From assembly GCA_022571135.1 (NCBI GenBank), contig JACZYK010000134.1, positions 1-7,101 of the forward strand: a DNA stretch of 7,101 bases, in the 5' to 3' direction. The translations under genes were made by a program, and so were the position numbers. Positions 1 to 6,383 of this stretch are shown one piece after another. The notes beneath the pieces were generated by a model, which was not told where the DNA came from, did no database searches, and saw only the letters and a program-made list of their open reading frames with translations. The stretch is from Bacteroidota bacterium. GTDB lineage: Bacteria; Bacteroidota; Rhodothermia; Rhodothermales; UBA10348. How positions within the stretch are numbered: position 1 is the first letter of the stretch; every line of letters begins with the position of its first letter.

Positions 1-387
1 CAGAATGATAAAGGCATGGATCTCCGGATTGCGGTGGAGAATACGGGATGCCTCAAGTGTCAATTCTATTGCGGACGAATTAGAGTCGGTCGTCGCGAAC
101 GTCAGCTTCGCCTCTATCCCGTTCGAGAGCCAGGCTCCTATAGAACGGTGTCCTCCCATTTCTCCCGGAGGAATCGCTGCAAAAGCTATGGTCCGTAGTG
201 TGCATAGGGATAATCGATCTGTAGCGTACTTTCTGATCTCCTCGATAAGACGCAGGATGATGGTGTCCGGCTGCTCGGAGTCTCCAATTACATCGATAAT
301 GGTTCGATATACATTGTCGTAGTCTACCAGTACTACGGCGTTGCCTCTGACACCGTTGTTGGTTCGGGAATTCCTTCTTACAGGCAT
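1..387 (-). CDS. NYN-domain (PIN-like) protein, N-terminal 129 residues, truncated by window edge
   Basis: This open frame starts at an ATG (complement of 385-387) and continues off the window, giving 129 residues. An in-frame TAG lies a short way upstream, so the start is well bounded, although no Shine-Dalgarno sequence precedes it. Residues 18-26 read VVLVDYDNV, the first beta strand and acidic motif of NYN domains (PIN-like nuclease fold), with D22, D24 and N25 as probable metal ligands. Residues 106-113 (IELTLEAS) fit the second acidic helix, where many relatives carry Asp; here E107 and E112 take that place. The last residues, HAFIIL (124-129), look like the strand that normally leads into a SGDxDF-type motif, which would lie outside the window. 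NYN proteins are generally cytoplasmic RNases or RNA-processing factors; the substrate here is unknown. It follows hslV by 63 bp on the same strand. Family assignment is fairly sure; function is inferred. Confidence 0.75.
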   Translation of the reverse strand, partial: MPVRRNSRTNNGVRGNAVVLVDYDNVYRTIIDVIGDSEQPDTIILRLIEEIRKYATDRLSLCTLRTIAFAAIPPGEMGGHRSIGAWLSNGIEAKLTFATTDSNSSAIELTLEASRILHRNPEIHAFIIL

Positions 388-450
388 TGCTTCGTTCAGG
401 ATATTGAATACTATGGGCGGGAACGGGATCTGCTACTCGCGCCGACGTAG

Positions 451-1032
451 TTACACAGCGTCTATCTCGAGAAGAGTGATTTCATTATTGGTGTAAATAC
501 ATATCTCTGCGGAGATTCTGATCGATTCTTCCACCATCTCTTTAGTAGTCATTCCCGGGGAATGTTTCAGCATCGCGCGAGCTGCCGCGAGGGCATATGC
601 TCCTCCTGATCCTATTGCCAGCACCTCATCGTCGGGCTCGATGACGTCGCCTGTGCCGCTGATGAGGAGCAGACGATCCGGTGCAGCAACCGCCAAAAGC
701 GCCTCGAGACGACGTAGGTACCGATCTGTTCTCCAGTCCTTCGCCAGTTCGACTGCGGATCGGGTGACGTTCCCGCTATATTGCTGCAGCTTTTCCTCAA
801 ACCTTTCGAACAGGGTGAATGCGTCCGCCGTTGCGCCAGCAAATCCCGCAAGAATCTTACCATCAAAAAGGGTTCGGACTTTCTTGGCGCGGTGTTTCAT
901 CACCGTATCGCCCATGGTTGCCTGACCATCCGAACCGAGTACGACTTTGCCGTTATGGCGTATACCTACGACAGTCGTACTTAGGATGATAGGAGAAGAC
1001 GTTGACGTCGATCGAATTCTGCGAATACTCAA
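451..1032 (-). CDS. hslV: HslV (ClpQ), peptidase subunit of the HslUV ATP-dependent protease
   Basis: HslV forms a dodecameric, proteasome-beta-like chamber in the cytoplasm that degrades proteins unfolded by the ATPase HslU. Calling the first Thr of STTVVGIRHNG residue 1, the sequence gives T1 (nucleophile), D17 in SDGQATMG, K33 in AKKVR and S124 in the GSGG loop, all at the family positions. FAGATADAFTLFERF and ELAKDWRTDR are further strong HslV signatures. The C-terminus EICIYTNNEITLLEIDAV is intact. The frame is open to a TTG at 1098, but a possible promoter lies inside that stretch, so I prefer the only other standard start, TTG at 1032. That start gives 193 residues with an 18-residue propeptide before T1, longer than the usual one to eight residues. 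No ATG or GTG exists upstream of T1 in frame. hslU is not adjacent: mreC lies upstream and a NYN gene downstream. Function is certain; the start is not. Confidence 0.95.
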   Translation of the reverse strand: MSIRRIRSTSTSSPIILSTTVVGIRHNGKVVLGSDGQATMGDTVMKHRAKKVRTLFDGKILAGFAGATADAFTLFERFEEKLQQYSGNVTRSAVELAKDWRTDRYLRRLEALLAVAAPDRLLLISGTGDVIEPDDEVLAIGSGGAYALAAARAMLKHSPGMTTKEMVEESIRISAEICIYTNNEITLLEIDAV

Positions 1033-1052
1033 TTGAATCGGTACAAATACGT

Positions 1053-1081
1053 ATATAATACTATGACAAAAGTAGGGGCAA
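1053..1081 (-). promoter_or_regulatory. Possible promoter for hslV
   Basis: On the minus strand TTGCCC (1081-1076) is followed after 17 bp by TTATAT (1058-1053), with an overlapping TATTAT at 1060-1055, in a locally AT-rich patch. Spacing and boxes resemble a primary sigma-factor promoter. It would start transcription near 1046, just ahead of the TTG at 1032, giving a very short leader. I did not find the Bacteroidota-type TAnnTTTG element at proper spacing. Inspection only. Confidence 0.3.
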
Positions 1082-1240
1082 GTTTCTCCTAATCGCAAGT
1101 CAAAATGACGATTTGTGGACTATTGAAGGCCTTTTTTCGCCTACAGCAATGCTACGCAGAGAGTTATGGAATTTATCTTGGACAGGTTATCAATCTCCAC
1201 CGGTTGCCAGGTGATCGAGATGCCGTAAGCGTAGTACGGT

Positions 1241-2053
1241 TCACGAATCGATTTCCATACGCTCTGGATCCGGAATGGAGAGAATGACGAACACGTGTGA
1301 AGCATCGTCGAGTCGGGCGAGAGGTGTGACGTAGATCTGCCACGTAGTCATACCGGGCCGCACGAATACGGAGTCGATCTTCCCGATAGGAAATCCAGGC
1401 TGGAAAACCCCTGAATATCCGCTCGTTACAACGATTTGTCCGGGAATCACTTCCTGAGAACGGACGACGTGCTCCAGCAGCAGTCGATCATGGCGTTCTC
1501 CATCCCAGCGAATCAGGCCATCGCTCTCGGACGGTAATATTTTGACCGGCGTAAAGAACTCAGAATTCAGATACGACATCACGCGCGTAAACCTGCGCCC
1601 CACCAGAACAGTCTTGCCGAGTATCCCTCTTGGCTCCACGACGGCCATTCCCTCCTCCACGCCGTCATCGGAGCCGACGTCGATTACGAGGTAGTTCCGC
1701 TCACGCGTGACATCTTTTGAGACAATCTGGGCGGGTATAAGCGAGAATTCAGACGATTTTCCGAACGCGAGGAGATTTCGGAGTCGGTCGTTCTCGGTCT
1801 GCGCTTCCCTGGCACGGGCGAGTTCACTCGACAGTTGAAAGTTTTCTTCCCGCAGCGTCTGATTGTCCTCGATCGCACGGACATAGTTTCCCATCCACGC
1901 AAACCAGGTCTCAACGCTGCCTGTCGTTTCGAGTGCACGCGCCCGGAGTCCAGTCAACATCGGCTCGTTGACCGACAACAGGACGACGGTCGAAATGAAC
2001 AGCAGTCCGAACAGAAGTGTCCAGTCCCGTATTTTGTTCCAGAATCGAATCAT
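1241..2053 (-). CDS. mreC: MreC, rod shape-determining protein
   Basis: MreC is a bitopic inner-membrane protein whose periplasmic domain organises the elongation machinery (MreB, MreD, RodA, PBP2) for lateral wall synthesis. From the ATG at 2053 the protein has 270 residues: a short basic N-terminus, one membrane segment at about 11-28 (WTLLFGLLFISTVVLLSV), a coiled coil at about 58-96 rich in Glu, Arg and Leu, and two beta-barrel subdomains. These include the family patterns VIDVGSDDGVEEGMAVV (123-139), RGILGKTVLVG (142-152) and SGYSGVFQPGFPIGKI (211-226). The frame is open to a TTG at 2116, but the residues added are not MreC-like and the ATG places the membrane segment normally. No Shine-Dalgarno sequence is seen. 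purH lies 159 bp upstream and hslV downstream; mreB and mreD, the usual partners, are absent from both sides. The weak conservation typical of MreC leaves the family call still firm. Confidence 0.92.
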   Translation of the reverse strand: MIRFWNKIRDWTLLFGLLFISTVVLLSVNEPMLTGLRARALETTGSVETWFAWMGNYVRAIEDNQTLREENFQLSSELARAREAQTENDRLRNLLAFGKSSEFSLIPAQIVSKDVTRERNYLVIDVGSDDGVEEGMAVVEPRGILGKTVLVGRRFTRVMSYLNSEFFTPVKILPSESDGLIRWDGERHDRLLLEHVVRSQEVIPGQIVVTSGYSGVFQPGFPIGKIDSVFVRPGMTTWQIYVTPLARLDDASHVFVILSIPDPERMEIDS

Positions 2054-2184
2054 AGCGATCGCCAGACGGCCACGTGAGACGGATGTCCGTATACAAGGTC
2101 GTGAATCGGCAGGCAACCTTTCAATAAGGCCGGAGCAGTCAACAGAAAAAAACGATAGATCTGGGGCCGTAACAGGCGGCTACA

Positions 2185-2213
2185 GGGCGCTTTCAGTTAG
2201 CGTTAACAGGCCC
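2185..2213. repeat. 29-bp repeat, copy 1, able to form a bulged hairpin
   Basis: This copy begins GGGCGCTTTC and ends TTAACAGGCCC. It matches 5630-5658 at 26 of 29 positions in the same orientation; the differences are at repeat positions 4, 13 and 26. Pairing can join positions 1-4 with 26-29, 6-7 with 24-25 and 12-15 with 20-23, leaving a GCGT tetraloop and bulges at 5 and 8-11. It lies between purH and mreC, and its last base is part of the purH stop codon. No T-tract follows, so it is not an ordinary terminator. Its function is unknown. Confidence 0.7.
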
Positions 2214-3805
2214 TAATGTCTGAAATGCCTGTGCCCGGTGAAGACCATAGCGATGCCATGCTCGTCAGCGGCCCGAATCACCTCTTCATCCCGTATGGAC
2301 CCGCCTGGTTGTATCGCCGCACGCGCACCGGCCCGGACCGCATCAAGAAGTCCGTCAGCGAATGGGAAGAACGCGTCTGAAGCAACTATGGACTCTGAAA
2401 AATCGAGCTCGGACTTGATCCCTTTCCGAACAGCGACCTCCGAAGCATCGATTCTGCTCATCTGTCCGGCGCCGATACCGATGGTCCGGCATTCCCTGAC
2501 GTATACGATGGCATTGCTCTTGACGTGCTTGGCGACACGCCACGCAAAATCGAGATCCACCCATTCTTGGATCGTAGGCTTTCTCTTCGTTACGACTCGG
2601 CACCGATCCTTCAATCCATCTGCATCAGGCAACACCGGATCCCTTTCCTGAACGAGGAATCCACCTATCACGGAACGCAGATCACGTGCAAGCGACATTC
2701 GCGCAGGTTGTTTCTGCAGAATCAGCCTGCGGTTCTTCTTCTGCTCCAGGTATTCGAGAACGCCTTCTCCGAAAGATGGCGCAATAATCAACTCGGTAAA
2801 GATTTGGTCGATCGCCGCAGCCGTATCCATATCGAGTGTCCGGTTGACGATCACGATGCCTCCAAACGGTGATTGTTTGTCTGTCGAAAACGCCCTTTGA
2901 TATGCCGTCTCAAGCAAGTCCGATGAGGCGACGCCGCACGGGTTGGTGTGCTTCAGGATCGCGCACGTCGGCGCGTGATCCCTGAACTCGTCGATGAGGG
3001 AAAGTGCGGCCGAAAGGTCCAGGAGATTGTTGAAGGAGAGATCCTTGCCGTGAAGCTTCTCTATAAAGAGATCGATATCTCCGTAAAGAGCCGCTTGCTG
3101 ATGAGGATTTTCTCCATATCTGAGTACTTGATGTATCCCGGCGTGAACGGAAAGCGTGTCTCCCAACCCCTCTGGAGGGTCGCTGCCGCCGAAGTAGTCT
3201 TCAACTGCCGAATCGTAGGCGGCTGTATGCGCGAACGCCTTGTGGGCCAGCGAACGTCTCGTTGCCTTCGAGAGTGCGCCGTCTTCGCCCTTCATCTCAT
3301 CGATGATTGCCTCGTAGTCGGAGGCGGATGTGACGACGGCGGTAAAAAAGAAATTCTTCGCCGCCGCACGGATCATCGCAGGGCCACCGATATCAATGTT
3401 TTCGATCGCGATAGCGTCCGTAACGCCTCCCTTCGAGACGGCTTCGCTGAAAGGGTAGAGATTTACGACGAGGAGATCGATGGGGGAGGTGCCCAAATCC
3501 GATAGTTGGTCCAGATCCGAGGGGTCCGTTTTTCGGGCAAGAAGCGCGCCGTGGACCATGGGATGCAACGTTTTAACTCTCCCGTCCAGGATTTCGGGAT
3601 AACCCGTCAACGAGTCGAGGGTTGTCACGGGTAACCCGGCTTGCAGGAGCGCTCGCGCCGTGCCTCCGGTGGAGATGAGTTCGACGCCGTGCCGGTGCAA
3701 GGCCTTTCCAAAACCGGCGATACCCGTTTTGTCGAAGACGGACAGCAGGGCGCGACGGATCGGATAGAGGTCGTCGGGTGCAGGCAGATCTTTAACATGA
3801 ATCAT
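2213..3805 (-). CDS. purH: PurH, bifunctional AICAR transformylase / IMP cyclohydrolase
   Basis: PurH carries out the last two steps of de novo purine synthesis: it formylates AICAR with 10-formyl-tetrahydrofolate to FAICAR and then closes the ring to IMP, in the cytoplasm. The 530-residue length is normal. The N-terminal cyclohydrolase (MGS-like) domain covers about 15-150, with LISTGGTA (43-50) and GRVKTLHP (75-82). The transformylase part has RYGENPHQ (229-236), KDLSFNNLLD (254-263) and the catalytic KHTNPCG (285-291, with K285 and H286). Toward the C-terminus are GIGAGQMSR (443-451), SDAFFPFADG (476-485), QPGGSIRDEEVI (499-510) and a terminal HFRH as in E. coli PurH. The start is ATG at 3805; the leader is AT-rich and lacks a Shine-Dalgarno sequence. 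It follows purN by 18 bp, and the two enzymes share the same folate cofactor. The stop codon touches repeat copy 1. Confidence 0.98.
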   Translation of the reverse strand: MIHVKDLPAPDDLYPIRRALLSVFDKTGIAGFGKALHRHGVELISTGGTARALLQAGLPVTTLDSLTGYPEILDGRVKTLHPMVHGALLARKTDPSDLDQLSDLGTSPIDLLVVNLYPFSEAVSKGGVTDAIAIENIDIGGPAMIRAAAKNFFFTAVVTSASDYEAIIDEMKGEDGALSKATRRSLAHKAFAHTAAYDSAVEDYFGGSDPPEGLGDTLSVHAGIHQVLRYGENPHQQAALYGDIDLFIEKLHGKDLSFNNLLDLSAALSLIDEFRDHAPTCAILKHTNPCGVASSDLLETAYQRAFSTDKQSPFGGIVIVNRTLDMDTAAAIDQIFTELIIAPSFGEGVLEYLEQKKNRRLILQKQPARMSLARDLRSVIGGFLVQERDPVLPDADGLKDRCRVVTKRKPTIQEWVDLDFAWRVAKHVKSNAIVYVRECRTIGIGAGQMSRIDASEVAVRKGIKSELDFSESIVASDAFFPFADGLLDAVRAGARAAIQPGGSIRDEEVIRAADEHGIAMVFTGHRHFRH

Positions 3806-3823
3806 GTAAAATTTATCGGATAA

Positions 3824-4450
3824 TTAGAGATTGGGTCTCTTGATCCTCACCACGGATCCTTCGAGGACGATCCTTTCCTCGGCGAAGAGTGCCAGCGCAT
3901 CGGGATAGAGTCGGTGTTCGACTTCCAGGACTCTGGCCGCCAAGGAGCCAGGCGTATCATCGGGGAGAACTGGGACCGAGTACTGCAGAACGATAGGGCC
4001 GGTGTCATATTCTTCGTCGACGACATGCACGCTCGCTCCGGAGGTCTCTTCGCCGGATGCGATAACGGCTTCGTGTACGCGCATGCCGTACATGCCCTTT
4101 CCACCGAACGCCGGCAAAAGAGCCGGATGGATGTTCACAATTCGGCCTCTAAACCGCTCTACGATTTCCGCTGGAATGATCTTCATGTATCCGGCGAGGG
4201 CGATAAAGTCGACGCCGGATGCATCCAGGCCACTCAATAGATCGGCCGAGTAGTCGTCGGCATCCAAATAGTCATTTGGAGAGATTCTAAGGACGGGAAT
4301 AGAGTGCTTCGTGGCTCGTTCGATTACGCCGGCCCGATCGCTGTTAGTTACGCATAGGACGACGTCCGCACACAGCGTCCCGCGCCGGGTCGCGTCGAGA
4401 ATAGCCTGAAAGTTGGAGCCGCCTCCAGAGGCGAAAATCGCCAGTCGCAT
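3824..4450 (-). CDS. purN: PurN, phosphoribosylglycinamide formyltransferase (GAR transformylase 1)
   Basis: PurN transfers the formyl group of 10-formyl-tetrahydrofolate to GAR to make FGAR, the third step of purine synthesis, in the cytoplasm. The protein has 208 residues, a normal length. It opens with the phosphate-binding loop SGGGSN (8-13), has a Rossmann-type half with LAGYMKIIP (85-93), and carries the catalytic triad as N106 and H108 in NIHP and D149 in DEEYDTGP. D149 is shifted by five from the E. coli position because of a short insertion around FGGKGMYG (115-122), a form I recall from Bacteroidota-type PurN. The ATG at 4450 directly precedes the first beta strand, so no other start is needed; no Shine-Dalgarno sequence is visible. 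purH follows after 18 bp, probably on the same transcript; ldcA ends 83 bp upstream. No purine riboswitch is recognisable in that 83-bp gap. Confidence 0.97.
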   Translation of the reverse strand: MRLAIFASGGGSNFQAILDATRRGTLCADVVLCVTNSDRAGVIERATKHSIPVLRISPNDYLDADDYSADLLSGLDASGVDFIALAGYMKIIPAEIVERFRGRIVNIHPALLPAFGGKGMYGMRVHEAVIASGEETSGASVHVVDEEYDTGPIVLQYSVPVLPDDTPGSLAARVLEVEHRLYPDALALFAEERIVLEGSVVRIKRPNL

Positions 4451-4533
4451 CGCAGGGAAATCGTGTCGAGAATCTATTGGCGCCGGATGTTAAGCGGAAC
4501 CGTGCTTGCGGTTGGGAAAAAGCAGATGAAATC

Positions 4534-5475
4534 TCATGAGGCCTCGGTTACGCTCTCCAGCATGGACAGCGTCGCCGATACTTTGTCCACTTCGAGACGG
4601 GCGCGTATTCCAAACGGCATGGAGCATTTGATCGGAATATGTCCATAGATGAGACCATCTGCAACCGGAAAGCGTGCATCCGAAAAATAGTCGGAAACAA
4701 CCTGTTCCAGAGTGAGGCTCGGCTTGCCCTCTGGTGGATCACTTTCCGTGAAAGAGCCAAGCACCAGGCCGCCTAAGACGTCCAGAACGCCGGACAATTT
4801 GAGTTGAGCGAACATCGCATCGATTCGGTACGGAGGCTCGCCAATTTCTTCCAGATACAGGATGGCGCCGTCGAGCGAAGGCATGTATCGCGATCCCAAC
4901 AATCTCACGATAATCGACAGATTACCCCCGAGCAGAATGCCTTCGTGTCTGCCGGTTGCAATGGGTCGCAGATGCTCTCCAGAAGGTCCTAGAATGCAAC
5001 CCAACACGCTACCTGAGGCTATTTCCCAGAAAAGTTTCTCGGACGCCGGATCGTGATCAGGCCACTCCACGGCGACCATGGGTCCGGAGATGCCAGTCCA
5101 GCCAGAGAGTGTATAAAATGCGAAATGAAGGGCCGTGATATCCGAATATCCGACGAGCAGTTTAGGGTGTTTTCTGGCCTCCTCGTAATCGATGTTGTCG
5201 AGGATTCGCAAAGAGCCGTATCCACCACGAACGCCAATGAGCGCACCGATCTCAGGCTCTCGAAGAAAGGCGTTCAGCTCCTCGGAACGCGCCCGGTCGT
5301 CTCCGGCCAGATAGCCCCTGGATGTAAGATCCATGCGGTTCCTTACTACTGACAGGCCTCTCGACTCGAGGGCCATCAGACCCGCAGCCAACGTGTTCGG
5401 ATCAACCGGGGCGGATGCCGGGGCGATTATTCCGACTTTAGAGGAGGGACCCAGAGGGGGAGGTTTTCTGATCAT
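4534..5475 (-). CDS. ldcA: LD-carboxypeptidase, peptidase family S66 (LdcA-like)
   Basis: S66 peptidases cleave the L-Lys/meso-DAP to D-Ala bond of murein tetrapeptides during cytoplasmic peptidoglycan recycling; the MccF branch instead cleaves microcin C-type peptide nucleotides. From the ATG at 5475 the protein has 313 residues, normal for the family. The N-terminus has VGIIAPAS (14-21). Family motifs include RGGYGSLRIL (83-92), GYSDITAL (109-116) with nucleophile S111, LYLEEIGEPPYRID (206-219) with catalytic E209, and GHIPIK (278-283) with H279. The triad order and spacing agree with Pseudomonas LdcA. The frame is open upstream to TTG 5553 and ATG 5532, but those residues do not look like S66 sequence, so 5475 is chosen; no good Shine-Dalgarno sequence supports any of them. 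It is the first gene of the minus-strand series. The ldcA symbol is by family; MccF-like activity is not excluded. Confidence 0.9.
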   Translation of the reverse strand: MIRKPPPLGPSSKVGIIAPASAPVDPNTLAAGLMALESRGLSVVRNRMDLTSRGYLAGDDRARSEELNAFLREPEIGALIGVRGGYGSLRILDNIDYEEARKHPKLLVGYSDITALHFAFYTLSGWTGISGPMVAVEWPDHDPASEKLFWEIASGSVLGCILGPSGEHLRPIATGRHEGILLGGNLSIIVRLLGSRYMPSLDGAILYLEEIGEPPYRIDAMFAQLKLSGVLDVLGGLVLGSFTESDPPEGKPSLTLEQVVSDYFSDARFPVADGLIYGHIPIKCSMPFGIRARLEVDKVSATLSMLESVTEAS

Positions 5476-5629
5476 CGTATTCAATCGCGTTCGACACTCT
5501 CCTCGACTGATATCGGGGGCCTCCTCGCGCATTTCATGTGTGAGGCGACGCAAGGACGTTGGGTTCCTGCCATACAGCTCATAATATAGTGCTCGGTTTC
5601 TGACGGATTCGCCGGGGGCTGCGAGACGA

Positions 5630-5658
5630 GGGTGCTTTCAGGTAGCGTTAACAGACCC
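5630..5658. repeat. 29-bp repeat, copy 2, able to form a bulged hairpin
   Basis: This second copy begins GGGTGCTTTC and ends TTAACAGACCC, in the same orientation as 2185-2213. Relative to copy 1, position 4 is T instead of C and position 26 is A instead of G, so the 4-26 base pair is kept (C-G becomes T-A). Position 13 (T to G) breaks one inner pair. It lies in the 221-bp region between the divergent ldcA and WbqC-family genes, about 40 bp ahead of the latter. No clear promoter was found in that region on either strand. Confidence 0.7.
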
Positions 5659-5696
5659 AACTCGCTCCAATCTCATTGGTCACATTTCAGGTAGTT

Positions 5697-6365
5697 ATGA
5701 TCGCTGCCCTTGCGCCAGATTATTTCCCCGGGATCGAGTACTGTGCGGTAATGGCGTCTGTGGAGAGATTTGTTGTGGTGGACAGCTTTCAGTATAGTCG
5801 ACAGTCTTTTCAGAACAGGGCTCGACTTCGAGCGCCGGACGGATACCAGTGGATATCGATACCCCTGATCGGGGGTCAGTTCGGAAAAGCGATTCAGGAC
5901 GTCAGAATCGATAACACGCAAAACTGGGCGAAGAAGCACGAGAAAGCTCTGGTCTACAATTATGGCAAGGCGCCGTTTTTCGAACACTACGCTTCCGATG
6001 TGTTTGACAGCATCCGATCGGGATCGGAGTTACTGGGGTCCGTAACAGTCGACACGGTCGTGTTGGTGCATCGCCTCCTGGATCTGGAGTCGGAACTCAT
6101 CATCGGACACATGGCCCGGCGCTTCGCTGAGGGCATGCTAGAGTCTCCACCGGTCGAGGAACTGCTCTTCCCGGAGAACTGCAAACGCTCCCCGTACTGT
6201 GCGAAGCACAGGCATCGTATCATGCGTTTCGAACATCCGAATTACCGTCAACAATTTTCAGGATTTGAATCCGGGATGTCCGTACTCGATCTGTTGTTCG
6301 GCTACGGACCCGCCGCTGCGGGTATTCTGAGAAGGGGAATCCGTGCCGGGGACTCTACGTCTTAA
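5697..6365 (+). CDS. WbqC-family protein
   Basis: WbqC-like proteins occur widely near lipopolysaccharide/O-antigen and other glycan genes; their reaction is not established. The family layout is clear: the N-terminal APDYFPGIEY (6-15) corresponds to the QPNYFPWIGY-type motif, then FVVVDSFQYSRQSFQNR (25-41), a GYQWISIPL strand (49-57), and NWAKKHEKALVYNYGKAPFF (76-95), which gives the Trp/Lys/Tyr-rich signature. The length of 222 residues is usual. The ATG at 5697 starts directly at the first beta strand; an in-frame TTG at 5676 would add seven residues, and neither has a strong Shine-Dalgarno sequence (a weak CAGG lies before 5697). The next gene, a PHP lipoprotein, starts 18 bp after the stop, suggesting co-transcription. 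No glycosyltransferase or O-antigen gene is visible in the window, so its pathway cannot be told. Confidence 0.88.
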   Translation: MIAALAPDYFPGIEYCAVMASVERFVVVDSFQYSRQSFQNRARLRAPDGYQWISIPLIGGQFGKAIQDVRIDNTQNWAKKHEKALVYNYGKAPFFEHYASDVFDSIRSGSELLGSVTVDTVVLVHRLLDLESELIIGHMARRFAEGMLESPPVEELLFPENCKRSPYCAKHRHRIMRFEHPNYRQQFSGFESGMSVLDLLFGYGPAAAGILRRGIRAGDSTS

Positions 6366-6372
6366 CCCATCC

Positions 6373-6380
6373 AGGAAGGA
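6373..6380 (+). promoter_or_regulatory. Ribosome binding site of the PHP lipoprotein gene
   Basis: AGGAAGGA lies three bases before the ATG at 6384 (six or more if the first AGGA pairs). It is the only strong Shine-Dalgarno sequence at a start in the window and fixes the start of the lipoprotein, whose signal peptide begins at once. Confidence 0.75.
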
Positions 6381-6383
6381 ATC

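Noticed and set aside
5..322. 105-residue plus-strand open frame
   Set aside because: It lies opposite the NYN-domain frame, which has clear family motifs; the plus-strand product shows none.
1127..1142. Hairpin AGGC/GCCT with an eight-base T-rich loop between mreC and hslV
   Set aside because: Four base pairs with no T tract following on either strand; too weak for a terminator.
2146..2180. Possible terminator after purH: T7 tract on the minus strand (2152-2146) downstream of a GCCG/CGGC stem
   Set aside because: The stem is only four pairs and lies over ten bases before the T tract, so it does not form a proper intrinsic terminator.
2948..3505. 185-residue plus-strand open frame
   Set aside because: It is antisense to the strongly conserved purH coding sequence, has no recognisable domain, and is explained by codon bias of the opposite strand.
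4498..4513. Hairpin AACCG/CGGTT between ldcA and purN
   Set aside because: Five pairs with a six-base loop and no T tract downstream of the minus-strand transcript; a chance stem is likely.
5333..5584. 83-residue plus-strand open frame at the start of ldcA
   Set aside because: It overlaps the ldcA N-terminus on the other strand and looks random in composition.
5476..5629. Promoters for the divergent ldcA and WbqC-family genes
   Set aside because: A TATATT box occurs on the minus strand near 5585, but no matching -35 or Bacteroidota TAnnTTTG element was found at proper spacing.
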